A stretch of DNA of 64,000 nucleotides. Source: Pantoea sp. SOD02. GTDB taxonomy: Bacteria; Pseudomonadota; Gammaproteobacteria; Enterobacterales; Enterobacteriaceae. Made by a program: the position numbers and the translations under genes. Shown here one piece after another: positions 43,537-51,352 of this stretch. The notes below the pieces were generated by a model. The model searched no databases. It saw nothing but the letters and a program-made list of their open reading frames with translations, and was not told the origin of the DNA. The stretch's first letter is position 1, and each line of letters begins with the position of its first letter. The stretch is taken from positions 310,001 to 374,000 of the forward strand of contig NZ_CP102605.1 in assembly GCF_024707505.1 (NCBI RefSeq), written 5' to 3'.

Positions 43537-44553
43537 ATGCAATACCGATATCTCGGACGCAGCGGGCTAAAAGTGTCCGAAATCTGCCTTGGCACCATGA
43601 TGTTTGGCGGTGCCACTGACGAAGAAACTTCGCGCCGCATTATTGCCGATGCGCGTGACAGCGGCGTCAACTTCATCGACACCGCCGATATGTACAACAA
43701 AGGCGAATCCGAGCGCGTGGTAGGTCGAGCGATTGCCACAGATCGAGATAACTGGGTACTGGCAACCAAAGTCGGCAACCCGATGGGCGATGGCCCGAAT
43801 CAGCGCGGTATGTCGCGCAAGTGGATTCGCGAAGCGGTGCACGGATCGCTGAAGCGTCTCGGCACCGATTACATTGACGTGCTTTACATGCACAAAGCGG
43901 ATTTCAACGCGCCTCTGGAAGAGATGGTGCTGGCGTTTGCCGATCTGATTCGCGAAGGCAAAATCGGTTACTTCGCGGTCTCCAACTTTAAAGCGTGGCG
44001 TCTGGCGGAAACCGTACGCCTGGCGCGCGAAGCAGGCATTGCCGGACCGGTTGCCACGCAGCCGCTGTATAACCTCGCTAACCGTGAAGCCGAGGTGGAA
44101 ATTCTGCCATCGGCAGCCTATTTCGGTGCAGGCGCGGTGTGTTACAGCCCGCTGGCACGCGGCATCCTGACGGGAAAATATCGCGTGGGTGCCGCACCCG
44201 ACAGCGACAGCCGCGCCGGGCGTGCCGATCCGCGCATGATGGAAGCGGAATGGCGTCCGGAATCACTTAAAGTAGCAAGTGAACTGGCGGCTTACGCAGA
44301 ACGCAGCGGACGTCAGCCCGCGCATGTGGCGCAGATGTGGGTGATGCGCAATCAGTTGGTGACCAGCACGCTGGTGGGGCCGCGCACTTTTGAGCAGTGG
44401 CGGGATGGCATTGCCGCGCTGGATTGTCCGTGGTCAGCGGAAGACGAAGCGTTCTGCGATCGGCTGGTTTCGCCGGGTAAAGGCTCCAGCCTTGGTCCGG
44501 TCGATCCGCATCATCCTGTTGAGGGCCGAATCGTGCGCGAGCGTGTGTTATGA
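43537..44553 (+). CDS. Aldo/keto reductase
   Basis: A 338-residue NADPH-dependent oxidoreductase of the YghZ/Tas-like AKR group. It has the family start MQYRYLGRSGLKVSEICLGT, the catalytic Asp and Tyr in FIDTADMYNKGESE (about residues 47-60), Lys in VLATKVG and His in LYMHKAD. It would reduce an aldehyde or ketone. In the Rut pathway RutE reduces malonic semialdehyde; there is no RutE here, so this enzyme may take that step. GAGGAA precedes the ATG. Its stop overlaps the flavin reductase start by ATGA. Confidence 0.9.
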   Translation: MQYRYLGRSGLKVSEICLGTMMFGGATDEETSRRIIADARDSGVNFIDTADMYNKGESERVVGRAIATDRDNWVLATKVGNPMGDGPNQRGMSRKWIREAVHGSLKRLGTDYIDVLYMHKADFNAPLEEMVLAFADLIREGKIGYFAVSNFKAWRLAETVRLAREAGIAGPVATQPLYNLANREAEVEILPSAAYFGAGAVCYSPLARGILTGKYRVGAAPDSDSRAGRADPRMMEAEWRPESLKVASELAAYAERSGRQPAHVAQMWVMRNQLVTSTLVGPRTFEQWRDGIAALDCPWSAEDEAFCDRLVSPGKGSSLGPVDPHHPVEGRIVRERVL

Positions 44554-45044
44554 CTGAAAACCCTATTATCCTGGCCGATGCCTATCGTGGTGGCATGCGC
44601 CAACTGGCGGCGGGCGTGTGCCTGATTACTGCCAGCTATCAGGGACAACCTGGCGGCATGATCGCCACGGCGGTAACGTCAGTCAGCGCTGAACCGCCGA
44701 CTTTGCTGGTGTGCGTGAAGCGCAGCGCATCCCTGTTTGCCATGATTGCCGAGAGCGGACGCTTTTGCGTTAACGTATTATCCGCTGATGCACAGGCGTT
44801 AGTGGATGTATTCAGCAATTCCGCCCGCCGCGATGAGCGGTTTCAACACGGTGAATGGCTGATGGCGGTCAACGGCGCGCCGCTGTGTGCGGAATCACTG
44901 GTGTCGTTTGAGTGCAGTCTGGCGAAAACCGTGGATTGGCATACGCACGCGATTTTTCTCGGCGAAGTGACCGCAGTGCTGCATCCGCGTAGTGATGCGG
45001 CACCAATGGTGTATCACGATCGGGGATTTCATCAGTTGGTGTAG
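44550..45044 (+). CDS. RutF-like flavin reductase
   Basis: A 164-residue FMN-binding flavin reductase-like protein. The run GMRQLAAGVCLITASYQGQP, PPTLLVCVKRSASLF, FCVNVLSADAQ, RFQHGEW and LVSFECSL matches RutF segment by segment. It probably supplies FMNH2 to the RutA-like monooxygenase. It is translationally coupled to the aldo/keto reductase (ATGA) and is the last gene of this strand's run. Confidence 0.88.
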   Translation: MTENPIILADAYRGGMRQLAAGVCLITASYQGQPGGMIATAVTSVSAEPPTLLVCVKRSASLFAMIAESGRFCVNVLSADAQALVDVFSNSARRDERFQHGEWLMAVNGAPLCAESLVSFECSLAKTVDWHTHAIFLGEVTAVLHPRSDAAPMVYHDRGFHQLV

Positions 45045-45047
45045 CGT

Positions 45048-45071
45048 GGTCGCCATAAATGGCGACCCTAC
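45048..45071. repeat. REP-like A stem
   Basis: GGTCGCCATAAATGGCGACC plus CTAC between convergent genes; on the minus strand its GTAG provides the stop codon of the Rid gene. Confidence 0.88.
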
Positions 45072-45454
45072 AACGGCAACATAATCACTACATCAATCTC
45101 CAGCAGCAGTTCCGGCTCAGCCAATGCGGCGATTTGGAATAGCGTGCTGGCGGGCAATTCCAGACCGGCAAAAAACTGCTGGCGCACCGGGTGAATTTCC
45201 GCCACCAGTGCTAAATCCGTCACATAGGTGGTGGTGCGTACAATCCAGTCGCGCTGCGCGCCCAATCCTTCCAGCAAGCGGTCGATATTGGCATAAACCT
45301 GCTCGACCTGTTGCTTCATATCGCCAACACCCACCACGTCACCGTTTTCATCCCACGCCACCTGGCCAGTAGGAAACACCGGCGTGCCCGGACGAATTTT
45401 TACGTGATTGTAATAGCTGCGCGCCTTCAAGCCAGCGGGATTAATGATGCTCAT
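45068..45454 (-). CDS. Rid family protein lacking the catalytic arginine
   Basis: A 128-residue Rid-fold protein starting MSIINPAGLKARSYYNHV, with FPTGQVAWDENGDVVGVGD near residue 28. The position of the catalytic Arg reads LPASTLFQI, i.e. Ser-Thr instead of Arg, so enamine deamination is unlikely. AAGGAG is best spaced for the ATG at 45454; the frame extends to 45544. The TAG stop lies within a REP-like element. It is convergent to the Rut-like genes and may belong to the same metabolic theme. Confidence 0.82.
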   Translation of the reverse strand: MSIINPAGLKARSYYNHVKIRPGTPVFPTGQVAWDENGDVVGVGDMKQQVEQVYANIDRLLEGLGAQRDWIVRTTTYVTDLALVAEIHPVRQQFFAGLELPASTLFQIAALAEPELLLEIDVVIMLPL

Positions 45455-45643
45455 CATGCTCCTTAATTGTGGGTCATTTCGGGCCAACAAGAGATTAAGG
45501 CTAACATTGACCAGAGCCAGCGTGTAATCGTATTTCGGCGACACGGTGTTGCGCGATAAGCAACGCGGTTTGCAGTAGGCTTAAATTTGCAGGTGCATTA
45601 CGCGTTAAATATTAAAGCGCGCACCAGGCTGCATTTTCCCAAC

Positions 45644-45667
45644 GTAGGGTCGCCATTCATGGCGACC
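45644..45667. repeat. REP-like A stem
   Basis: GTAG plus GGTCGCCATTCATGGCGACC, 7 bp beyond the stop of sitD. Confidence 0.88.
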
Positions 45668-45674
45668 TAAATCA

Positions 45675-46511
45675 TCAGCCATGCGCTTGCTGCGTGCGCC
45701 GATCCCTCACCGTGACATACAAAAATGCCAGCACGAACAGCGTCGCGTAGATCACTACAATGGTTGGCCCCGGCGCGCTATCGAGAAAGAACGAGGCGTA
45801 AACACCGCTGAAACCCGTCACCACGGCAATGCCAATCGCCAGCAGCATCACCTGCACGAAACGACGCGCCAACAGCAAGGCAATAGCGCCAGGCGCGATC
45901 AGCATCGAAATTGACAGAATTACGCCCACCGATTTCAGCACGGCGACAATGGTCAGCGAGATCAAACACAGCAAGCCGTAATGCATCAGTTTACCGTTGA
46001 TGCCGCAGGCGCGCGCCTGATTGGGATCGAACGCGTGCAGCAGTAAATCGCGCCACTTGACGCCAATCAGCACGCTGACAATCACCGCGATGGCCGCGGT
46101 CTGGATGATATCCGCCAGGCTGATGCCCAACATATCGCCGAACAAAATGTGGTCGAGATGCACTTCAGGCTGCAATTTCAGATACAGCACTAAACCGGCG
46201 CCAAACATGCCGGAGAAGACGATGCCCATCACCGTGTCGGGTTTGATGCGGCTGTTCTCGCTGATGTAGCCAGTCGCGACGGCGCACAGCATCCCGGCGA
46301 CAAACGCGCCGATGGCGTACGGCAAGCCAATTAGCCAGGCGATCACCACGCCGGGAAACACCGCGTGGCTCATCGCATCACCAAGCAATGACCAACCTTT
46401 CAGCACCAGAAACGCCGACAGCATCGCGCACGGCAGCGACAGTACCAAGGTAGTGATGAGCGCCATGTTCATGAATTCGAACTGGAAAGGACTCAACAAT
46501 AATTCAGCCAT
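45675..46511 (-). CDS. sitD: Mn/Fe ABC transporter permease SitD
   Basis: A 278-residue permease of the ABC-3 metal family (FLVLKGWSLLGDAMSHAVFP near residue 34). As the second permease gene of a sitABCD operon it forms the inner-membrane channel with SitC for manganese and ferrous iron. The start overlaps the end of sitC by 8 bp. The operon continues from sitA at 49.1 kb on the same strand. A REP-like element follows the stop. Confidence 0.9.
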   Translation of the reverse strand: MAELLLSPFQFEFMNMALITTLVLSLPCAMLSAFLVLKGWSLLGDAMSHAVFPGVVIAWLIGLPYAIGAFVAGMLCAVATGYISENSRIKPDTVMGIVFSGMFGAGLVLYLKLQPEVHLDHILFGDMLGISLADIIQTAAIAVIVSVLIGVKWRDLLLHAFDPNQARACGINGKLMHYGLLCLISLTIVAVLKSVGVILSISMLIAPGAIALLLARRFVQVMLLAIGIAVVTGFSGVYASFFLDSAPGPTIVVIYATLFVLAFLYVTVRDRRTQQAHG

Positions 46512-47367
46512 TTACGCCGTCCTCCAGGGTCTGACGCGCACGACGGCGCGCCGCCAGCACGCCATGTTTTGGCGCGAAGACAAAGGCCACTAAAAATACC
46601 AGCGTTTGTGCCACCACAATCACGCCGCCGGTCGCGCCATCAAGGAAGTAGCTGCTCCATGCACCGAGGAAACTGGTGATGCTGCCTATAGCGACGGCGA
46701 TCATTAACAGACGCGGGAAACGATCGGTCAGCAGATAGGCGGTCGCGCCGGGCGTCACCACCAGACAAATCACCATAAACGCGCCGACGGTTTGCAGCGC
46801 GGCGACGGTGGACGCAGAGAGAAGGGTAAAGAACAGGATCTTCAGCCGCAGCGTATTCAAACCGAGTGAACGCGCGTGGCTTTCGTCAAAGAAGGTCACC
46901 ATCAGATCTTTCCACTTCAGCAGCAGAATGGTCAGGGTGATAAAGCCAATCGCGCCGAGCTGCCAGATATCGGCGGGCGCAACCGACAAAATATTACCTA
47001 GCACGATGGTTTGGATATTCACCGAAGTGGGATTAAGCGACACCAGAAACAGGCCGATGCCGAAAAACGACGAGAAGATCAGGCCGATGATGGCATCTTC
47101 TTTTAAGCGCGTACGCTGATTGAGGAACAGCATGCTGCCCGCCGCCAGCCCGCCGGAGAGAAACGCGCCGAGTGAAAAGGGCAGTCCAAGCATATACGCG
47201 CCCGCCACGCCGGGCACAATCGAGTGCGACAGCGCATCGCCAATCAGTGACCAGCCTTTCAGCATCAGGAAGCAGGAGAGAAAGGCGCAAATCGCGCCGA
47301 CCAGCGCCGAGATCCACATCGCATTCAGCATGTATTGATAGCCAAACGGCTCAATAATCCACGACAT
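46504..47367 (-). CDS. sitC: Mn/Fe ABC transporter permease SitC
   Basis: A 287-residue ABC-3 family permease (FLMLKGWSLIGDALSHSIVP near residue 33, typical of this family). It is homologous to SitD and pairs with it. The start overlaps the end of sitB by 17 bp, so the genes are translationally coupled. Confidence 0.92.
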   Translation of the reverse strand: MSWIIEPFGYQYMLNAMWISALVGAICAFLSCFLMLKGWSLIGDALSHSIVPGVAGAYMLGLPFSLGAFLSGGLAAGSMLFLNQRTRLKEDAIIGLIFSSFFGIGLFLVSLNPTSVNIQTIVLGNILSVAPADIWQLGAIGFITLTILLLKWKDLMVTFFDESHARSLGLNTLRLKILFFTLLSASTVAALQTVGAFMVICLVVTPGATAYLLTDRFPRLLMIAVAIGSITSFLGAWSSYFLDGATGGVIVVAQTLVFLVAFVFAPKHGVLAARRRARQTLEDGVNG

Positions 47368-48157
47368 GGTTCGCTCCCCGGTCCTGATTTTTGTCTTTCA
47401 TCAGCTGCATTAATACCGCGTTACGCTCATGCAGCGCGCCATCAAAGGTCTGCGCCAGATTATCGGCGGTGAAAGTCTCATGCAGCAGGCCGCTCGCCAG
47501 AACGGTGTTTTTCACCAGCACGCAGCGATCGCAGAAATCGGGGATGGCGTTGAGATCGTGAGTGGAAACCAGCATGGTGCGGCCTTCGTCGCGCAGCTCT
47601 TTTAGCAGAGCAATAATCGCGGCTTCGGTTTTGACATCCACGCCGGTAAATGGCTCATCCAGCAGGATAATTTGCCCACTTTGCGCCAGCGCGCGCGCCA
47701 GAAATACGCGTTTCTTTTGCCCGCCCGACAGCTCGCCAATCTGACGATGGCGATAAGCGCTCATTCCCACGCGTTCCAGTGCCTGATCTACGCTCAGTTT
47801 ATCGGCGGCGCGCGGAATACGCAGCATGCCCATATAGCCGTAGCGGCCCATCATCACCACATCTTCCACCAATACCGGGAAGCTCCAGTCGACTTCCTCC
47901 GCTTGTGGAACATAGGAAACGATGTTGTGTTTCAGCGCCTTATTGGCCGGCAAACCGGCCAGCGTTACCGCACCCGATGAGAGCGGCACAAATCCCATGA
48001 TCGCTTTGAACAGCGTGGATTTGCCGGAACCGTTAACACCAATCAGCGCGGTGATGCTGCCCGCTGGCACGCTAAAAGAGGCTTTGCGCAGCGCCGTATG
48101 GCCGTTGCGATAGGTGACACCGACATTCTCGACGATTAAACCTGCGGCTGGGTTCAT
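47351..48157 (-). CDS. sitB: Mn/Fe ABC transporter ATPase SitB
   Basis: A 268-residue ATP-binding subunit: Walker A GVNGSGKST (about residues 39-47), signature LSGGQKKRV (about 147), Walker B IILLDEPFTGVD (about 167) and switch His in VSTHD. The YVPQAEEVDWSFPV segment is typical of metal-type ABC ATPases. Its ATG overlaps the sitA stop (ATGA). Confidence 0.93.
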   Translation of the reverse strand: MNPAAGLIVENVGVTYRNGHTALRKASFSVPAGSITALIGVNGSGKSTLFKAIMGFVPLSSGAVTLAGLPANKALKHNIVSYVPQAEEVDWSFPVLVEDVVMMGRYGYMGMLRIPRAADKLSVDQALERVGMSAYRHRQIGELSGGQKKRVFLARALAQSGQIILLDEPFTGVDVKTEAAIIALLKELRDEGRTMLVSTHDLNAIPDFCDRCVLVKNTVLASGLLHETFTADNLAQTFDGALHERNAVLMQLMKDKNQDRGANHVVDY

Positions 48158-49056
48158 TTCTGGCTTCCTTCTGTGATGCCTTTCACCACGGTTTCAGTGG
48201 TGACGCGCAAGAGATCCAGATAGGTCGGCACCGGGCCATCGCTGTTGCTCAGCGAATCGACGTACAACACGCCGCCGTAATGAATGCCGGCTTCACGCGC
48301 CACTTGCTGCGCGGGTTTGGCAGAGATGGTGCTTTCACTAAAGATGGCAGGAATTTGATGATCGCGCACCGCATCGATCACTTTACGCACCTGCTGCGGC
48401 GTGCCTTGTTGATCGGCGTTAATCGGCCATAAGTAGAGCTCTTTCAAACCGAAATCGCGCGCCAGATAAGAGAACGCACCTTCACTGGTCACTAACCAGC
48501 GTTTATCGGCGGGCAGCTTGTCGATAGCGGCACGCATCGGCGCGATGGTCTGCTGAATCTGCGCTTTGTAACGCTCGGCGTTGGCCTGATAAATGGCGGC
48601 ATTGGCAGGGTCGTATTTCTGCAGTGCGTTACGGATGTTATCGACGTAGATCAGCGCGTTATCCGGCGACATCCACGCATGCGGGTTGGGTTTGCCGTTG
48701 TACGGGCCTTCGGTGATGCCCATCGGCTCAATGCCTTGCGTCACGGTAACCTGCGGCACATCCTTGAGACGCTGGTAAAAGCGGCTGAACCACAGTTCCA
48801 GATTAAAGCCGTTTACCAGGATCAGATTGGCACCCTGCGCGCGACGAATATCGCCTGGCGTGGGTTGGTATTCGTGGATTTCTGCGCCGGTTTTGGTAAT
48901 CGACGTCACGTCCGCCGCATCGCCCGCGACGTTTTTCGCCATGTCGGCGATCACCGTAAAAGTGGTCACCACTTTGAGTTTTTCAGCCGCTGACGCAGTA
49001 AACGCGCTGAGTGACAGCACGATCGCAATCGCAGGCAAAAAGCGTTGAGTGAACAT
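48154..49056 (-). CDS. sitA: Mn/Fe substrate-binding protein SitA
   Basis: A ~300-residue periplasmic binding protein of the cluster A-I metal family. A signal peptide ends near AFTASA. The four metal ligands of the Mn/Fe class can be placed: His in EIHEY, His in NPHAW, Glu in TSEGAF and Asp in YVDSLSN. GGAG is best spaced for the ATG at 49056; 49062 is also in frame. Two palindromes of MntR type lie 18-52 bp upstream, so manganese probably represses the operon sitABCD. Confidence 0.93.
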   Translation of the reverse strand: MFTQRFLPAIAIVLSLSAFTASAAEKLKVVTTFTVIADMAKNVAGDAADVTSITKTGAEIHEYQPTPGDIRRAQGANLILVNGFNLELWFSRFYQRLKDVPQVTVTQGIEPMGITEGPYNGKPNPHAWMSPDNALIYVDNIRNALQKYDPANAAIYQANAERYKAQIQQTIAPMRAAIDKLPADKRWLVTSEGAFSYLARDFGLKELYLWPINADQQGTPQQVRKVIDAVRDHQIPAIFSESTISAKPAQQVAREAGIHYGGVLYVDSLSNSDGPVPTYLDLLRVTTETVVKGITEGSQK

Positions 49057-49073
49057 GATCATCTCCAGAGAAA

Positions 49074-49108
49074 TATAGCCAATGCTATAATATATAGCTG
49101 ATGCTATC
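49074..49108 (-). promoter_or_regulatory. Two MntR-type boxes upstream of sitA
   Basis: TATAGC-CAAT-GCTATA (49074-49089, perfect) and TATAGC-TGAT-GCTATC (49093-49108, one end mismatch), 19 bp apart centre to centre. The half-sites TAGC/GCTA with a 4-bp centre match the enterobacterial MntR consensus (ATAGC-N4-GCTAT). Confidence 0.75.
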
Positions 49109-49189
49109 TATATGAGTCATTTTTGTTCACAACGCCAGTATCTAGACGAAAATTTACGAAAGGGGAACGGTAAATAAAGGCAGGATTTT

Positions 49190-49213
49190 GTAGGGTGCGC
49201 ATTCATGCGCACC
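49190..49213. repeat. REP-like B stem
   Basis: GTAG plus GGTGCGCATTCATGCGCACC, lying between the sitA promoter and the 3' end of the cupin gene. Confidence 0.87.
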
Positions 49214-49249
49214 TGGCAGCAATTCACTTTTAGATAGGCAGCGCATCAA

Positions 49250-49606
49250 TCAGCTGGCGTCAAAAATCACATACAACTTGCGCATGGTGTTCTCAATTAC
49301 CCAGGTGCCTTCGGTATTGGCTTCAAAGAACAACGAATCGCCGGGTTTGAAGTGCAGCGTCTCTTCGCCATCCGGCGTGAAAGAGCCGTTGCCGTTGAGG
49401 AAGTGCATGATTTCGGCCTGTTTCACCGAGCGGCGATAGGAACCGACGCCGCATTCGAAGATTCCGGTATCGATATCTTCTTTACCGGGAATCACCTTCT
49501 GAATACCGGATAACCCAATGCTGCCGGTGCCAGGCAAACCTTCTACGCTGCCCCAATCTTCCATCGATGCAATGGTGGCGGGTTGCGTTATTTTTTGGAC
49601 TTTCAT
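49250..49606 (-). CDS. Cupin domain protein (DUF861-like)
   Basis: A 118-residue single-cupin protein: EIMHFLNGNGSFTPDGEE (about residues 65-82) and PGDSLFFEANTEGTWVIENT (about 88-107) are the two cupin motifs of the cupin_3 class. Related proteins accompany amine or amino-acid catabolism genes. It is 29 bp downstream of the ABC ATPase gene on the same strand and is probably co-transcribed. GAGGA precedes the ATG. Substrate unknown. Confidence 0.85.
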   Translation of the reverse strand: MKVQKITQPATIASMEDWGSVEGLPGTGSIGLSGIQKVIPGKEDIDTGIFECGVGSYRRSVKQAEIMHFLNGNGSFTPDGEETLHFKPGDSLFFEANTEGTWVIENTMRKLYVIFDAS

Positions 49607-49635
49607 TCTTTTCCTCTGAAGTAGGTGTTGTGCGG

Positions 49636-50436
49636 TTATTTATCCGCGGTCGCCATAAATGGCGACCCTACGGGGTTTGTCCGGCAGCAGGCGCAGGTGG
49701 TGGAGACCACGTTGCCCAGTACGCGGCGCAGGAAATCCTGGGTGCGTGGCTCCTGCGGTTTAAGCAAGATTTGATCGGCGGGGCCTTGCTCGACAATCTG
49801 CCCGCTGTGCAGGAAACAGACGCGGTCAGCGACTTCGCGCGCGAACTGCATTTCATGCGTCACCACAATCATTGTCATGCCTTCACGCGCCAGATTGCGC
49901 ATCACCTGCAGCACTTCGCCGACTAATTCCGGATCGAGCGCTGAGGTTGGCTCATCAAACAATATCGCTTTCGGTTGCAGCGCCAGCGTGCGGGCAATCG
50001 CCACGCGCTGCTGCTGACCGCCGGAAAGTTGCGTTGGCCACGCGTTGATCTTCTCCGCCAGCCCCACCATCGCCAGCAGATCTTTAGCGCGCTTCTCCGC
50101 CACATGACGCGGTTCGCCATTGACGTGAATCGGGCCTTCCATCACGTTCTCTAACACGCTGCGATGCGGAAACAGGTTGAAGCGCTGAAACACCATGCCA
50201 ATTTGCCTACGCAGATCGTTTATGCTTTTGTGTTTGTTATTGACGCGCTGGCCCAGCACGTTGATGTCGCCGCCTTCGTAAGTTTCCAGGCCATTGATGC
50301 AGCGCAAAATGGTTGATTTCCCGGAACCCGACGGGCCGATCAAACACACCACTTCACCTTCGCTGACGTTGAAACTCACGCCTTTTAGCACTTCGACATG
50401 GCCGAATTTTTTGTGCACATCACGAATTTCAATCAT
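49636..50436 (-). CDS. Polar amino-acid ABC transporter ATPase (GlnQ/HisP type), C-terminus extended by a repeat
   Basis: A 266-residue ATPase: Walker A GPSGSGKST (about residues 33-41), signature LSGGQQQRVAIARTL (about 138), Walker B AILFDEPTSALDPE and switch His in VVTHEM. It energises uptake through the permease encoded just upstream (1 bp gap). The last ~12 residues (PVGSPFMATADK) are encoded by a REP-like element at 49648-49671 and read straight through it to a TAA, so the original C-terminus has been replaced or extended. Confidence 0.92.
   Translation of the reverse strand: MIEIRDVHKKFGHVEVLKGVSFNVSEGEVVCLIGPSGSGKSTILRCINGLETYEGGDINVLGQRVNNKHKSINDLRRQIGMVFQRFNLFPHRSVLENVMEGPIHVNGEPRHVAEKRAKDLLAMVGLAEKINAWPTQLSGGQQQRVAIARTLALQPKAILFDEPTSALDPELVGEVLQVMRNLAREGMTMIVVTHEMQFAREVADRVCFLHSGQIVEQGPADQILLKPQEPRTQDFLRRVLGNVVSTTCACCRTNPVGSPFMATADK
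49648..49671. repeat. REP-like A stem inside a coding region
   Basis: GGTCGCCATAAATGGCGACC plus CTAC. It lies inside the 3' end of the amino-acid ABC ATPase gene and is translated on the minus strand. Confidence 0.88.
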
Positions 50437-50437
50437 C

Positions 50438-51088
50438 TCAGGCTCCTTTAATCTGGCGTTTTTCCAGCTGCTTAGTCAGCGCCAGCAACGGCAGGCACAG
50501 CACCAGATAGAGCAGCGCCACCAGCGTATACACCGTGGTGTTATCGAAGGTGGAAGCGGCAATCAGCTGGCCCTGACGCGTCATTTCGGTGACGGCGATG
50601 GTGGAAGCCAGCGCGGAATCTTTCAGCATCATCACCAGCGTATTGCTATAAGGCGGCAGGGCGACGTGAAACGCCTGCGGCAGCACCACGCGGCGCATCG
50701 CTTTCGGGAAACTCATGCCCATTGAGCGCGCGGCTTCGAGTTGGCCGCGATCCACCGATTCAATGCCGGCGCGGAAAATCTCAGCGATATAGGTTGAAAA
50801 GCAGAAGGCGATACCGATCACGCTGGCCTGAAATGACGACAGCGTGATGCCAATATCGGGGAAGACGAAATAGATATAAAACAGCACCACAATCATCGGT
50901 AGGCCGCGCGTAATATTAATTACGGTCGCAATCGGCCAGGAAATTATTTTCCACGGACACATCTTCGCCGCAGCAAAAATCAGTCCCAATGGTGTGCTGA
51001 TTATCAGGGACAAAATGGTGATGTAAATCGTCATTTCGGCCCCTTTCAACAGGAAGGGCAGATAAACGTGAATACTACTCCAATCCAT
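50438..51088 (-). CDS. Polar amino-acid ABC transporter permease (HisM/GlnP type)
   Basis: A 216-residue permease with the HisMQ family start (LLKGAEMTIYITILSLIIST) and the EAA loop EAARSMGMSFPKAMRRVVLP (about residues 132-151) that docks the ATPase. It is the first gene of the permease-ATPase-cupin operon. A 14-bp perfect palindrome lies 21 bp upstream of its start. The substrate-binding protein is encoded divergently 264 bp away. Confidence 0.92.
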   Translation of the reverse strand: MDWSSIHVYLPFLLKGAEMTIYITILSLIISTPLGLIFAAAKMCPWKIISWPIATVINITRGLPMIVVLFYIYFVFPDIGITLSSFQASVIGIAFCFSTYIAEIFRAGIESVDRGQLEAARSMGMSFPKAMRRVVLPQAFHVALPPYSNTLVMMLKDSALASTIAVTEMTRQGQLIAASTFDNTTVYTLVALLYLVLCLPLLALTKQLEKRQIKGA

Positions 51089-51108
51089 GATAATCCCCTG
51101 CAGATAAA

Positions 51109-51124
51109 TTTCATTATAATGAAT
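51109..51124. promoter_or_regulatory. Operator candidate TTTCATTATAATGAAT
   Basis: The core TTCATTATAATGAA (51110-51123) is a perfect 14-bp palindrome just upstream of the permease start. The same sequence with one change recurs at 51299-51314 in front of the binding-protein gene. Confidence 0.6.
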
Positions 51125-51279
51125 ATCCTCGATGACGAATCACTGTCAATCTTTACCCGCCGAACAGAGATAGCTTTTACTTATTGTCGTCATACGAATA
51201 GGCTATAGGTTAAATAACGCTTGTTATCAAAGGGGTTAATCCTGAATTGTGAATTAACGCAGTGTGATTAAATAAAACA

Positions 51280-51314
51280 TTGACAGACACCTAACTAATT
51301 TCATTATAGTGAAA
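51280..51314 (+). promoter_or_regulatory. Promoter of the binding-protein gene with overlapping operator
   Basis: TTGACA (51280-51285) and ATTATA/TTATAG (from 51303) are spaced 17-18 bp as -35 and -10. The operator-like TTTCATTATAGTGAAA (51299-51314) covers the -10, so a protein bound there would block the promoter. The XRE-cupin gene at 52.2 kb is the likely repressor. Confidence 0.6.
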
Positions 51315-51352
51315 ATGACGTTCGCCCTTTTCATTTGATTCAGGAGTGAGTT

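Noticed and set aside
36420..45044. A complete classical rut (uracil) operon
   Set aside because: No RutB, RutE or RutG homologue is present, and regulator and transporter types differ.
45675..49056. Zinc transporter ZnuABC
   Set aside because: The binding protein lacks the His-rich acidic loop of ZnuA and has the His-His-Glu-Asp ligands of Mn/Fe types; there are two permease genes and MntR-type rather than Zur-type sites.
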